From Streptomyces sp. NBC_01471 (GTDB taxonomy: Bacteria > Actinomycetota > Actinomycetes > Streptomycetales > Streptomycetaceae), in assembly GCF_041438865.1 (NCBI RefSeq), contig NZ_CP109450.1, positions 2,707,001 through 2,771,000 on the forward strand: 64,000 nucleotides of DNA, written 5' to 3'. The notes beneath the pieces were generated by a model that saw only the letters and a program-made list of their open reading frames with translations, did no database searches and was not told where the DNA came from. Shown in pieces: positions 55,331 through 63,858 of this stretch. The position numbers were made by a program, and so were the translations under genes. How positions within the stretch are numbered: position 1 is the first letter of the stretch; every line of letters starts with the position of its first letter.

Positions 55331-56770
55331 TCAGGCCTCGCCGGCCGTCTTCCGGGTGTGCAACTGCCGCGCCACCTCGGCGATCGAGCCGGAGAGCGAC
55401 GGATACACGGTGAAGGTGTTCGCGATCTGCTCCACCGTCAGGTTGTTGTCGACGGCGATCGAGATCGGGTGGATCAGCTCGCTGGCCCGGGGAGCCACGA
55501 CCACTCCCCCGACCACGATGCCGGTACCGGGACGACAGAAGATCTTGACGAAGCCGTCCCTGATGCCCTGCATCTTGGCGCGCGGGTTGCGCAGCAGCGG
55601 CAGCTTGACGGCGCGCGCCTCGATCCTGCCCGAGTCCACGTCGGCCTGGCTGTAGCCGACGGTCGCGATCTCCGGGTCGGTGAAGACGTTGGAGGAGACC
55701 GTCTTGAGGTCGAGCGGCTGCACCGCGTCACCCAGGAAGTGGTACATCGCGATGCGGCCCTGCATGGCCGCGACCGAGGCGAGGGCGAAGATCCCGGTGA
55801 CGTCACCGGCCGCGTAGACGCCGGGGGCGCTGGTACGGGAGACCTTGTCGGTCCAGATGTGGCCCGACTCCTTGAGCCGGACCCCGGCCTCGTCCAGGCC
55901 CATGCCCGCGCTGTTGGGGATGGCACCGACCGCCATCAGGCAGTGCGTGCCGGAGATGACCCGGCCGTCGGCCAGAGTGACCTCGACCCGGTCGCCCACC
56001 CTCTTGGCGGAGGCGGCGCGCGAGCGGGCCATCACGTTCATGCCCCGGCGGCGGAACACGTCCTCCAGGACGGCCGCGGCGTCCGGGTCCTCGCCGGGGA
56101 GCACCCGGTCCCGGCTGGAGACCAGCGTGACGCGGGAGCCGAGCGCCTGGTAGGCGCCCGCGAACTCGGCGCCGGTGACACCGGAGCCGACCACGATGAG
56201 CTCCTCGGGGAGCTCGTCCAGGTCGTACACCTGCGTCCAGTTCAGGATGCGCTCGCCGTCCGGCTGCGCGTCCGGGATCTCCCGGGGGTGACCGCCGGTC
56301 GCGAGCAGCACCGCGTCGGCCGTCAGCGTCTCCTCGGTGCCGTCGGCCGCCGTGACGATCACCTTGCGGGAGCCGTCCGTCGCCTGCTGTCCCGCGAGCC
56401 GGCCGCGCCCGCGCATCACCCGGGCACCGGCCCTCGTGACCGACGCGGTGATGTCGTGCGACTGGGCCAGGGCGAGCCGCTTGACCCGCCGGTTCACCTT
56501 GCCGAGGTCCACGCCGACCACCCGGGCCGCCTGTTCCAGCGGTGGGGTGTCGTCGGCGACGATGATGCCCAACTCCTCGTACGAAGAGTCGAAGGTCGTC
56601 ATCACCTCGGCCGTGGCGATCAGAGTCTTGGACGGCACGCAGTCGGTGAGCACGGATGCCCCACCGAGACCGTCGCAGTCGACGACGGTCACCTCCGCGC
56701 CGAGCTGGGCGCCCACCAGGGCGGCCTCATATCCGCCAGGTCCGCCGCCGATGATCACGATCCGGGTCAC
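55331..56770 (-). CDS. lpdA: NAD(P)H-quinone reductase of the Lpd family (LpdA-like)
   Basis: Encodes 479 residues from GTG at 56770 (GAGGCGGA upstream). FAD loop IVIIGGGPGGYEAALVGAQLG, NAD loop LIVVGSGVTGAEFAGAYQALG and the C-terminal dimer domain are present. The redox disulfide is broken: GGASVLTDCVPSK has Ser39 where lipoamide dehydrogenases have the first cysteine, leaving only C44, and the C-terminal His-Glu dyad region reads TVYPSLSGS. As in M. tuberculosis LpdA, it should therefore be a quinone/nitro reductase and not a lipoamide dehydrogenase. Confidence 0.92.
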   Translation of the reverse strand: MTRIVIIGGGPGGYEAALVGAQLGAEVTVVDCDGLGGASVLTDCVPSKTLIATAEVMTTFDSSYEELGIIVADDTPPLEQAARVVGVDLGKVNRRVKRLALAQSHDITASVTRAGARVMRGRGRLAGQQATDGSRKVIVTAADGTEETLTADAVLLATGGHPREIPDAQPDGERILNWTQVYDLDELPEELIVVGSGVTGAEFAGAYQALGSRVTLVSSRDRVLPGEDPDAAAVLEDVFRRRGMNVMARSRAASAKRVGDRVEVTLADGRVISGTHCLMAVGAIPNSAGMGLDEAGVRLKESGHIWTDKVSRTSAPGVYAAGDVTGIFALASVAAMQGRIAMYHFLGDAVQPLDLKTVSSNVFTDPEIATVGYSQADVDSGRIEARAVKLPLLRNPRAKMQGIRDGFVKIFCRPGTGIVVGGVVVAPRASELIHPISIAVDNNLTVEQIANTFTVYPSLSGSIAEVARQLHTRKTAGEA

Positions 56771-56995
56771 GAAAAATCCGCCTCGCGTTGTCACCCCGGC
56801 CGCACTGCCGCCCCGGCCGGGGGTCCGGGGGGAGCCCCCGGGGAATGCAGTACGTGCCTCATTGTCCCGCACTCTTCAAGATGCTTCACCCCCGGGGCAC
56901 CCCCGGCTTCCGGAGGGCGGCCCGGGACCTCGTTCCGACGGCTGTCGCGGCCGAGTGGCCCGGCCCCGAAATGCCACTGTCGTACCCTCGACACC

Positions 56996-57433
56996 ATGTC
57001 GCTCTACGCCGCGTACGCCGGCAACCTCGACGCGCGGCTGATGAGTCGCCGCGCCCCGCACTCCCCGCTGCGCGGCACCGGCTGGCTCAACGGCTGGCGG
57101 CTGACCTTCGGCGGGGAGCAGATGGGCTGGGAGGGAGCGCTCGCCACCCTGGTGGAGGCGCCGCGCTCACAGGTCTTCGTCGCCCTGTACGACATCGCCC
57201 CGATGGACCAGGACTCGATGGACCGCTGGGAGGGTGTCGGCCTCGACATATACCGGCGGATGCGGGTCCGGGTGGACACCCTGGAGGGCGAGGAGCCCGC
57301 CTGGATCTACGTACTGAACGGGTACGAGGGCGGGCTGCCCTCGGCGCGGTACCTGGGTGAGCTGGCCGACGCGGCCGAGTCCGCGGGCGCCCCTCACGAC
57401 TATGTGATGGAACTCCGCAAGCGCCCCTGCTGA
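56996..57433 (+). CDS. Gamma-glutamylcyclotransferase-like protein
   Basis: Encodes 145 residues. The GGCT fold begins with [15 protein letters not shown] (the YxxYGSN-type loop, here YAAYAGN) and has the acid residue region [30 protein letters not shown] lies seven to twelve bases before the ATG at 56996, fitting a leaderless transcript. Members cyclise gamma-glutamyl amino acids or amines; substrate is unknown. It diverges from lpdA across about 225 bp. Confidence 0.88.
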   Translation: MSLYAAYAGNLDARLMSRRAPHSPLRGTGWLNGWRLTFGGEQMGWEGALATLVEAPRSQVFVALYDIAPMDQDSMDRWEGVGLDIYRRMRVRVDTLEGEEPAWIYVLNGYEGGLPSARYLGELADAAESAGAPHDYVMELRKRPC

Positions 57434-57557
57434 GGGCCGCGGGCCAGTCCTCCGGGGGCCGTTCCGGGCCGTTCGTCGGAAACGACAACACAACGATCCG
57501 AAGTCCGTCGGCCACAACATCTACGCGCGTAGGCCCAGAACGGTTACCCTCTTCGGC

Positions 57558-58388
57558 GTGAACGCTTCAGCTAACCCGGACCTCCAGGGCGCCGCCGACA
57601 ACCCCACTGTCGCCGCCGACGCCGCCGCCACCCGCCTCCGTGAACTCACCGGTGCGGAGACCCACGACGTAGCCATCGTGATGGGCTCCGGCTGGGCGCC
57701 GGCCGTCGACGCACTGGGTACGCCCGTGTCCGATTTCGCCGTGACCGAACTGCCCGGGTTCCCGCCGCCCGCCGTCGAGGGCCACGGCGGCCGTGTCCGC
57801 TCGTACGCCGTCGGGGACAAGCGCGCGCTGGTCTTCCTGGGCCGCACCCACTACTACGAGGGCCGCGGTGTCGCCGCCGTCGCGCACGGCGTGCGTACCG
57901 CCGTCGCGGCGGGCTGCAAGACCGTCGTCCTGACCAACGGCTGCGGCGGCCTGCGTCCCGGGATGCGGCCCGGCCAGCCGGTCCTCATCAGTGACCACCT
58001 CAACCTGACGGCCACCTCGCCGATCATCGGCGCCAACTTCGTGGACCTCACCGACCTGTACTCGCCGCGGCTGCGCGCGCTGTGCAAGGAGGTCGACAAC
58101 ACGCTGGAAGAGGGCGTGTACGTCCAGTTCCCCGGCCCGCACTACGAGACGCCCGCCGAGATCAACATGGTCCGGGTGCTCGGTGGCGACCTGGTGGGCA
58201 TGTCCACGGTGCTGGAGGCCATCGCCGCGCGCGAGGCCGGCGCCGAGGTGCTCGGCATCTCCCTGGTCACCAACCTGGCGGCCGGACTGACCGGCGAGCC
58301 GCTCAACCACGAAGAGGTACTGCAGGCCGGACGCGACTCGGCCACCCGGATGGGTTCGCTGCTCTCGAAGGTCCTGGAGCGGATCTGA
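57558..58388 (+). CDS. Purine nucleoside phosphorylase
   Basis: Encodes 276 residues, trimeric class: [13 protein letters not shown] (phosphate site serine), [47 protein letters not shown], the purine-site glutamate in [12 protein letters not shown] and [27 protein letters not shown]. It splits purine (deoxy)nucleosides with phosphate. TTACCCT ends seven bases before the GTG at 57558, so the mRNA is probably leaderless. The phosphomannomutase gene follows and can process the released pentose 1-phosphate. Confidence 0.94.
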   Translation: MNASANPDLQGAADNPTVAADAAATRLRELTGAETHDVAIVMGSGWAPAVDALGTPVSDFAVTELPGFPPPAVEGHGGRVRSYAVGDKRALVFLGRTHYYEGRGVAAVAHGVRTAVAAGCKTVVLTNGCGGLRPGMRPGQPVLISDHLNLTATSPIIGANFVDLTDLYSPRLRALCKEVDNTLEEGVYVQFPGPHYETPAEINMVRVLGGDLVGMSTVLEAIAAREAGAEVLGISLVTNLAAGLTGEPLNHEEVLQAGRDSATRMGSLLSKVLERI

Positions 58389-58413
58389 GCCCCTGTGTCC
58401 CTGACCGCCGGAC

Positions 58414-58432
58414 GGGCTGGGAGAACCAGCCC
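58414..58432 (+). terminator. Short hairpin after the purine nucleoside phosphorylase gene
   Basis: GGGCTGG (58414-58420) and CCAGCCC (58426-58432) pair around GAGAA. Confidence 0.65.
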
Positions 58433-58437
58433 CGGAA

Positions 58438-58551
58438 TCAGCCCCTCCGGCGTTCGAGGACATCTTTCAGCCCCTCCTGGGGCCCCTCCCAGCGGTAGCC
58501 GGGGGAGATCGAGGCGCGGGGGCCCGGGGGCGGCGCCCCCCGCCCCATGAG
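58438..58551. repeat. Streptomyces-type interspersed extragenic repeat
   Basis: The stretch begins CAGCCCCTCCGGCGTTCGAG, which from memory is the start of a short GC-rich element scattered between genes in many Streptomyces genomes, usually ending in a GGGGCCCGGGGGCGG-type hairpin. Here the hairpin half lies at about 58516-58545, close to the Shine-Dalgarno of the next gene. Confidence 0.6.
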
Positions 58552-58570
58552 GACGAAAGGCAGAACCACC

Positions 58571-60229
58571 GTGCAGCAGGACCTGATCACCCGCGCCAAG
58601 ACCTGGCAGGCGGAGGACCCCGACACCGACACCCGCGAAGAGCTGGCACGGCTCATCGAGGCGGCGACGGACGGTACCGAGGACGCCGCAGACGCCACGG
58701 CCGAGCTGGCCGCCCGCTTCAGCGGCACCCTCCAGTTCGGCACCGCAGGCCTGCGCGGGGAGCTGGGCGCGGGCCCGATGCGGATGAACCGGGCCGTGGT
58801 CATACGCGCCGCGGCCGGTCTCGCCGCGTACCTCAAGGCGCAGGGCCGGGCCGGCGGCCTGGTCGTCGTCGGGTACGACGCCCGCTACAAGTCCGCGGAC
58901 TTCGCCAGGGACACCGCGGCGGTGATGACCGGCGCCGGGCTGCGCGCGGCCGTCCTGCCGCGCCCGCTGCCCACCCCGGTCCTCGCCTTCGCCATCCGCC
59001 ATCTCGGCGCGGTCGCCGGCGTCGAGGTCACCGCGAGCCACAACCCGCCGCGCGACAACGGGTACAAGGTCTACCTCGGCGACGGCTCGCAGATCGTGCC
59101 CCCGGCGGACACCGGGATCGCCGCGCAGATCGACGCGGTGCGGAGCCTGCACGACGTACCGCGCCCCGAGAGCGGCTGGGAGATCCTCGGCGAGGACGTC
59201 CTGGAGGCCTATCTGGCCCGTACGGACGCCGTACTGACCTCCGGGTCCCCCCGCACCGCCCGTACCGTCTACACGGCGATGCACGGCGTCGGCACGGAGA
59301 CCCTGCTCGCCGCGTTCGCCAGGGCGGGCTTCCCGGAGCCGGTGCTCGTCGCCGAACAGGCCGAGCCCGACCCGGCCTTTCCGACGGTCGCCTTCCCCAA
59401 CCCGGAGGAGCCGGGCGCGATGGACCTCTCCTTCGCGACCGCCCGCCGCGCCACCCCCGACATCGTCATCGCCAACGACCCGGACGCGGACCGCTGCGCG
59501 GTGGCCGTCCCGTACGAGGGCGACTGGCGGATGCTGCGCGGCGACGAGCTGGGCGCGCTGCTCGCGGCGCACCTGGTCCGCCGCGGGGTGACCGGCACGT
59601 TCGCCGAGTCGATCGTGTCGTCGTCGCTGCTCGGCCGGATCGCGGAGGCGGCGTCACTCCCGTACGAGGAGACGCTGACCGGCTTCAAGTGGATCGCCCG
59701 CGTCGAGGGCCTGCGGTACGGGTACGAGGAGGCGCTCGGGTACTGCGTCGACCCCGACGGCGTGCGCGACAAGGACGGCATCACCGCGGCCCTGCTCGTC
59801 GCCGAACTGGCCTCGGCCCTGAAGGCCGAGGGCCGCACGCTCCTCGACCTGCTCGACGAGCTGGCCGTCCAGCACGGTCTGCACGCGACGGACCAGCTGT
59901 CGGTGCGCGTCGAGGACCTGTCGGTGATCGCGGACGCGATGCGCCGGCTGCGCGAACAGCCGCCGACGGAACTGGCGGGCCTCAAGGTCACGAGCGCCGA
60001 GGACCTGTCCGCGGGCACGGAGCAGCTCCCGCCCACGGACGGCCTGCGCTACCACCTGGAGGGCGCCCGGGTGATCGTCCGCCCGAGCGGCACCGAGCCC
60101 AAGATCAAGTGCTATCTGGAGGTGGTGCTCCCGGTGGACTCCATCGACGGCGTCCCGGCGGCCAGGACCCGGGCGGACCGGATCCTGACGGCGATCAAGG
60201 CGGACCTGTCGCGGGCGGCGGGGCTGTAG
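58571..60229 (+). CDS. Phospho-sugar mutase (phosphomannomutase/phosphoglucomutase family)
   Basis: Encodes 552 residues from GTG at 58571; the in-frame ATG at 58547 would place the start inside the extragenic repeat. Alpha-D-phosphohexomutase fold in four domains: LQFGTAGLRGELGAG, the phosphoserine S156 in EVTASHNPPRDNGYKVY, the metal loop IANDPDADRCAVA, EEALGYCVDPDGVRDKDG and the phosphate-binding RPSGTEPKIKCYLE. It may also act on pentose 1-phosphates as a phosphopentomutase, consistent with its place behind the nucleoside phosphorylase. Confidence 0.93.
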   Translation: MQQDLITRAKTWQAEDPDTDTREELARLIEAATDGTEDAADATAELAARFSGTLQFGTAGLRGELGAGPMRMNRAVVIRAAAGLAAYLKAQGRAGGLVVVGYDARYKSADFARDTAAVMTGAGLRAAVLPRPLPTPVLAFAIRHLGAVAGVEVTASHNPPRDNGYKVYLGDGSQIVPPADTGIAAQIDAVRSLHDVPRPESGWEILGEDVLEAYLARTDAVLTSGSPRTARTVYTAMHGVGTETLLAAFARAGFPEPVLVAEQAEPDPAFPTVAFPNPEEPGAMDLSFATARRATPDIVIANDPDADRCAVAVPYEGDWRMLRGDELGALLAAHLVRRGVTGTFAESIVSSSLLGRIAEAASLPYEETLTGFKWIARVEGLRYGYEEALGYCVDPDGVRDKDGITAALLVAELASALKAEGRTLLDLLDELAVQHGLHATDQLSVRVEDLSVIADAMRRLREQPPTELAGLKVTSAEDLSAGTEQLPPTDGLRYHLEGARVIVRPSGTEPKIKCYLEVVLPVDSIDGVPAARTRADRILTAIKADLSRAAGL

Positions 60230-60239
60230 GAACGGGGGA

Positions 60240-60261
60240 CCGGGCCAGGGACCTGGCCCGG
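60240..60261. terminator. Terminator between convergent mutase and SDR genes
   Basis: CCGGGCCAG (60240-60248) pairs with CTGGCCCGG (60253-60261) between the two stops. Confidence 0.82.
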
Positions 60262-60281
60262 CGCCCGCCCGCTCACCGGAT

Positions 60282-60989
60282 CTACCAGGGCAGGGTGCCC
60301 TCGGCGTCGAAGAAGCCGCCCGTCGGGCCGTCCGGGCCCGCCTGCGCCATGCGCACGATGATCTCGGCGCCCTGCTCGACGGTCTGAATGCCCGTGTTCC
60401 CGTTCAGATCGGTCTTGGTGAAGCCCGGCTCCACCGCGTTGATCCGCATCTCCGGAAACGCCTTCGCGTACTGCACGGTGATCATGTTGACCGCGGTCTT
60501 CGACGCCGGGTAGGCGACGCCCGGGTAGCCGTACCCCGGGGTGTCCGGGGTGCTGACCCCGGTCAGTGAGGCCAGACCGCTGCTGACGTTGACCACCACC
60601 GGGGCGGCGGAGCGCCGCAGCAGCGGAAGGAAGGCGTGCAGGACCCGGACGGTGCCGAAGACGTTCGTCTCGAACGTGCCGCGCATCGTGTCGGCCGTCA
60701 CCTCCGCGGCGCCGATCACGGTGTTGTTCTCGCCGCGCTCCTCGATACCGGCGTTGTTGATCAGTACGTCGAGCCCTCCCCCGGCCTCGACGACCTCGAC
60801 CGCCGCCGCGACGGAGGCGTCGTCGGTGGTGTCGATGACGACCAGCCGCGCGCCCAGTTCGTCGGCGGCCCGGCGCCCGCGTCCGGCGTCCCGGCTGCCC
60901 AGGTAGACGGTGTGGCCCGCGGCGATGAGACGGCGGGCGGTCTCGTGGCCGAGCCCCTTGTTCGCTCCGGTGATCAGTGTTGTCGTCAT
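60282..60989 (-). CDS. Short-chain dehydrogenase/reductase
   Basis: Encodes 235 residues. TLITGANKGLGHETARRL is the cofactor loop; the R in YLGSRD favours NADPH; DVLINNAGI is the NNAG motif; the catalytic serine lies in NVSSGLASL, and the tyrosine and lysine in YPGVAYPASKTAVNM. Classical SDR reducing carbonyls such as quinones. It diverges from an XRE regulator at 61091 in the same arrangement as the ADH/XRE pair at 22.6-24.6 kb. Confidence 0.93.
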   Translation of the reverse strand: MTTTLITGANKGLGHETARRLIAAGHTVYLGSRDAGRGRRAADELGARLVVIDTTDDASVAAAVEVVEAGGGLDVLINNAGIEERGENNTVIGAAEVTADTMRGTFETNVFGTVRVLHAFLPLLRRSAAPVVVNVSSGLASLTGVSTPDTPGYGYPGVAYPASKTAVNMITVQYAKAFPEMRINAVEPGFTKTDLNGNTGIQTVEQGAEIIVRMAQAGPDGPTGGFFDAEGTLPW

Positions 60990-61035
60990 GCCTCCACGAT
61001 GCGGCGGGAGCGCGCGGTCAGCCAGGCGTCCCGTC

Positions 61036-61060
61036 TTCCTGTGACTGCCAGTACCAGGAA
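61036..61060. promoter_or_regulatory. TTCCTG-N13-CAGGAA repeat with ACTGGCAG core
   Basis: Inverted arms TTCCTG (61036-61041) and CAGGAA (61055-61060) enclose CTGCCAGT (61045-61052), the reverse complement of the ACTGGCAG octamer found at 23729 in front of the other XRE regulator. Candidate operator for the divergent SDR/XRE pair. Confidence 0.5.
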
Positions 61061-61090
61061 CATCCGCGCGGACCGGGGCACAGTGGTGGC

Positions 61091-61921
61091 ATGGCGACCA
61101 CGGAGTTCGGACGGGCGGTGCGGCGCTGGCGCGACCGGGTCTCCCCGGAGGCGGCCGGGCTCCCCGTCGGCGGCCACCGGCGTGCGGCCGGGCTGCGCCG
61201 CGAGGAGCTGGCCCTGCTGGCCGGAATCTCGGTCGACTACGTCACCCGCCTCGAACAGGGCCGGGCCGACAACCCGTCGGTGCAGGTCGTCGAGGCCCTG
61301 GGCCGGGCGCTGCGCCTCTCCGGAGCGGAACGGGAGCACCTGTTCGGCGCCGCCGGGCTCGTACCACCGGGCCGGGGCACGGTGCCCGGCTACATCACGC
61401 CCGGCGTCCAGCGGATGCTGGACCGGCTGACCGGCACACCGGTCGCGGTCTTCGACGCCGCGTGGACGCTGCTGCTGGCCAACCCGCTGTACTCGGCCCT
61501 GATGGGTGAGTGGCACGGCAAGGACCGCAACGCGGTGTGGCGCAACTTCCTCGGCTCGGGCACCCGGGCCCGCCATACAGCGGAGTCCCGGCGCACCCTT
61601 GAGGCCTCGCAGGTCGCCGGGTTGCGGGCGACGTCGATCCGGTATCCGGCGGACCAGGGGGTGCGGCGGCTGATCGCGGAACTGCGCGACGGCAGCGACC
61701 GGTTCGCGGAGCTGTGGGATTCCGGGTCCGTGGAGCAGCACGAGGTGGCGCACAAGACCATCGATCACCCGCAGGTGGGGGCCGTGGCACTGGACTGCGA
61801 CGTGCTTGCCGTCGCGGGCAGCGATCTGCGCATCATGATCTACACGACCGAGCCGGACTCCCCGGACGCGGAGAAACTGGCCCTCCTCGCGGTCCTCGGC
61901 ACCCAGGCACTGACCGGCTGA
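61091..61921 (+). CDS. XRE (MmyB-like) transcriptional regulator
   Basis: Encodes 276 residues. Helix-turn-helix at about 30-65 (HRRAAGLRREELALLAGISVDYVTRLEQGR), then an MmyB-like PAS domain (VFDAAWTLLLANPLYSALMG; HPQVGAVALDCDVLAV). It is a paralogue in layout of the regulator at 23787. Probably a repressor of the divergent SDR gene that responds to a small ligand. Followed by a strong terminator. Confidence 0.92.
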   Translation: MATTEFGRAVRRWRDRVSPEAAGLPVGGHRRAAGLRREELALLAGISVDYVTRLEQGRADNPSVQVVEALGRALRLSGAEREHLFGAAGLVPPGRGTVPGYITPGVQRMLDRLTGTPVAVFDAAWTLLLANPLYSALMGEWHGKDRNAVWRNFLGSGTRARHTAESRRTLEASQVAGLRATSIRYPADQGVRRLIAELRDGSDRFAELWDSGSVEQHEVAHKTIDHPQVGAVALDCDVLAVAGSDLRIMIYTTEPDSPDAEKLALLAVLGTQALTG

Positions 61922-61950
61922 GGCCGGCCCGGCGAGGGACGGACAGCGAA

Positions 61951-61984
61951 CGGCCCCACCGTGCGGCGGTGCGCGGTGGGGCCG
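61951..61984 (+). terminator. Terminator after the second XRE regulator gene
   Basis: CGGCCCCACCG (61951-61961) pairs with CGGTGGGGCCG (61974-61984). Confidence 0.85.
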
Positions 61985-62013
61985 CTGTGAACCGGTACCG
62001 GTCGGCTGTCTGA

Positions 62014-62223
62014 TCAGACGGCGCCGAACTCTCCGCCCTTGACACCCGTCACGAAGGAAGCGAACACACCGGCAGTGACGTCCAGAACCGGGCCACTCGG
62101 GTTCTTGGAGTCACGGACGGGGACCACGCCGTGCGATGCAATGAGGTTGGCGGCGACCTCGATGCAGTTACCGCCGTTGTTGCTGTACGAGGACTTGAAC
62201 CAGCGGAGCGAATCGGTTGTCAC
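62014..62223 (-). CDS. DUF397 domain protein, copy 1
   Basis: Encodes 69 residues: LRWFKSSYSNNGGNCIEVA (DUF397 hallmark WxKSSYSNxxGxCVEVA) and VPVRDSKNPSGPVL. It is almost identical to the neighbouring copy at 62283 and runs in the same direction, so a recent tandem duplication of about 269 bp is evident. DUF397 proteins partner Scr1/WhiJ-type XRE regulators and are thought to antagonise them. GAAAGGG lies upstream of its ATG. Confidence 0.93.
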   Translation of the reverse strand: MTTDSLRWFKSSYSNNGGNCIEVAANLIASHGVVPVRDSKNPSGPVLDVTAGVFASFVTGVKGGEFGAV

Positions 62224-62282
62224 AGGATGCCCTTTCTCACCTGACTGATCATGGCTACGAATCCGACCTGCATGGCGGGCAG

Positions 62283-62492
62283 TCAGACGGCTCCGAGCTC
62301 TCCGCCCTTGACACCTGCCACGAAGGAAGCGAACACACCGGCGGTGACGTCCAGAACCGGGCCACTCGGGTTCTTGGAGTCACGGACGGGGACCACGCCG
62401 CGCGAGGCAACCAGGTTGGTGGCGACCTCGATGCAGTCGCCGCCGTTGTTGCTGTACGAGGACGTGAACCAACGGGGGGATTCGGTCGTCAT
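62283..62492 (-). CDS. DUF397 domain protein, copy 2
   Basis: Encodes 69 residues, about 60 identical to copy 1. Its ATG overlaps the stop of the XRE gene (ATGA at 62489-62492), so it is the original coupled partner of that regulator, and copy 1 is likely the derived duplicate. Differences cluster in the first 35 residues (FTSSYSNNGGDC versus FKSSYSNNGGNC) and at the end. Such pairs behave like toxin-antitoxin or developmental switches. Confidence 0.94.
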   Translation of the reverse strand: MTTESPRWFTSSYSNNGGDCIEVATNLVASRGVVPVRDSKNPSGPVLDVTAGVFASFVAGVKGGELGAV

Positions 62493-63328
62493 GGGGTGCC
62501 CTTTCGCAACTGGTTGATCATGGCCACGGACGCCTCTTGGGACAGCGATACGGCCTGGAGTTGATGGTAGGCCGTCAACGAGGGCATCACGGAGCTGTTC
62601 TCCCGGTCCACATAGCCCTGGGCCTGCGACTCGGCGTAGCTGATCACGGACCGATCCGGCGCCGTCAGGAGGGTCATGGGTAGGTCGAACGTGCGGCGCT
62701 CGCCTATCTCGTACGGTGCCACCTGCAGCAGAGTGTTGGGCAACTCGGCGAACTCGGCCAGATGCGCCAACTGGGCTTTCATGACGCCGGATCCGCCAAC
62801 GGGCCGACGAATGCAGCTCTCATCCAGGGTCACAAACAGCATGGGCGGCCGCGGCCGCACGAGTGCTGCCTGTCGCTCGGCCAGGAACGCGACGCGTTCA
62901 TCCGCCTGGTCGGGCGTGATGGCGCCCCGACGCACGGCGCTGTCCGCCAATACCCGTGCATACTCGGGCGTCTGAAGCAGACCGGGAACGATCCCAAGGT
63001 TGAAGATACGGATCTCCACGGCCCGGCCCTCGTGCCCCACGTACTGCGGGAAGCCCTCCAGCAGCGACCCGTGCCGCATCTCACGCCATTCGCGCTCCAA
63101 CGAGTCAGCGGTGTCCGCTATCCCGAACGCTGCATCAGCACTGCGTGTGAAGCGCAGAGTTGGCGGCTTGCGACCAGTTTCGATGGCCGAAATATGCCTG
63201 CCCGTGTAACCGATCAGCGCGGCCAGTTCGTCCTGAATCCAGCCGCGAGCCTCGCGTAATCTGCGTAACCGCGCCCCGAAAGCCGCCTCGGGGCCTGCTT
63301 CAGGATTCAACTCCTTGCGGTTTACCAA
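62489..63328 (-). CDS. Scr1/WhiJ-type XRE regulator with DUF5753 domain
   Basis: Encodes 279 residues from TTG at 63328, with GGAGGG five bases upstream. XRE helix-turn-helix at about 18-75 (LRRLREARGWIQDELAALIGYTGRHISAIETGRKPPTL) and the DUF5753 ligand domain (about 100-275; FNLGIVPGLLQTPEYARVL; TLDESCIRRPVGG). Streptomyces carry many such genes with DUF397 partners; WhiJ represses development and its DUF397 partner relieves it. It diverges from small genes at 63422 onward. Confidence 0.94.
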   Translation of the reverse strand: MVNRKELNPEAGPEAAFGARLRRLREARGWIQDELAALIGYTGRHISAIETGRKPPTLRFTRSADAAFGIADTADSLEREWREMRHGSLLEGFPQYVGHEGRAVEIRIFNLGIVPGLLQTPEYARVLADSAVRRGAITPDQADERVAFLAERQAALVRPRPPMLFVTLDESCIRRPVGGSGVMKAQLAHLAEFAELPNTLLQVAPYEIGERRTFDLPMTLLTAPDRSVISYAESQAQGYVDRENSSVMPSLTAYHQLQAVSLSQEASVAMINQLRKGTP

Positions 63329-63391
63329 TGTGCCCTCCGCTAAAGCAACGTTGAAGACTGACTCGACTGTAGGCCACTCTGAGCCGCCTCG

Positions 63392-63407
63392 GTAGTCGAA
63401 TGACTAC
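63392..63407. promoter_or_regulatory. GTAGTC-GAAT-GACTAC inverted repeat in the WhiJ-like divergent promoter
   Basis: Six-base exact arms separated by four bases, 15 bases before the ATG at 63422 and 64 bases from the XRE start. It could be the operator of the XRE regulator. Confidence 0.55.
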
Positions 63408-63421
63408 GGAGAGGAGTGGTG

Positions 63422-63685
63422 ATGTCTACAGATAACAACTCCCCCGCCAGGCAAGGGACTTCATACGTCCCGGCTCTCGGCACGCTCATGGTCGATACCG
63501 GGCACGGAAACCGCACCGGAGAGTTCCGTGGGCTTTCCGGTCCGTACTGGTCGCTCCGGCCGGTCAGCGGGGGCCCGGAATGGGAAGCCGTCCCCGGACA
63601 GGTCCGGCCCCCGACGCCGGCGGAGCGGCTGACCGCCGAGAACGCACGGGTCAACACCCGGAGCCGCAGGGGGCCCGCATGGTGA
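63422..63685 (+). CDS. Small hypothetical protein divergent from the WhiJ-type regulator
   Basis: Encodes 87 residues from ATG at 63422 with GAGGAG five bases upstream. It is polar and Gly/Pro-rich, with a beta-strand-like start (TSYVPALGTLMVDTGHGNRTGEFRGL) and a charged helix at the end (PTPAERLTAENARVNTRSRRG). Short genes of this type commonly face XRE/DUF397 loci in Streptomyces. Function unknown. It overlaps the next gene by seven bases. Confidence 0.75.
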   Translation: MSTDNNSPARQGTSYVPALGTLMVDTGHGNRTGEFRGLSGPYWSLRPVSGGPEWEAVPGQVRPPTPAERLTAENARVNTRSRRGPAW

Positions 63686-63858
63686 CCCCCGACGGGACGC
63701 CTCCGGGCGGGCAGACCGAGCCCGAACCCTGCCTGACGTGCCAGGAGTTCGACCTCGCCGAAGCCGTCGCCAGGGCCGAGCACGACGGGAGCAGGGAAAC
63801 CGACTGCCGGGTGCTGCGCAAGCGTCACCAACAGGCCGAACACGGAGGGCAATCGTGA
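63679..63858 (+). CDS. Small hypothetical protein with CxxC motif
   Basis: Encodes 59 residues from ATG at 63679 (CAGGGGG upstream; GTG at 63682 also possible). The PCLTCQEFDLAEAVARAEHD segment has a CxxC pair followed by a helix; another cysteine sits in TDCRVLRKRH. A metal-binding or regulatory role is possible but not shown. It is coupled to both neighbours by overlaps. Confidence 0.72.
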   Translation: MVTPDGTPPGGQTEPEPCLTCQEFDLAEAVARAEHDGSRETDCRVLRKRHQQAEHGGQS

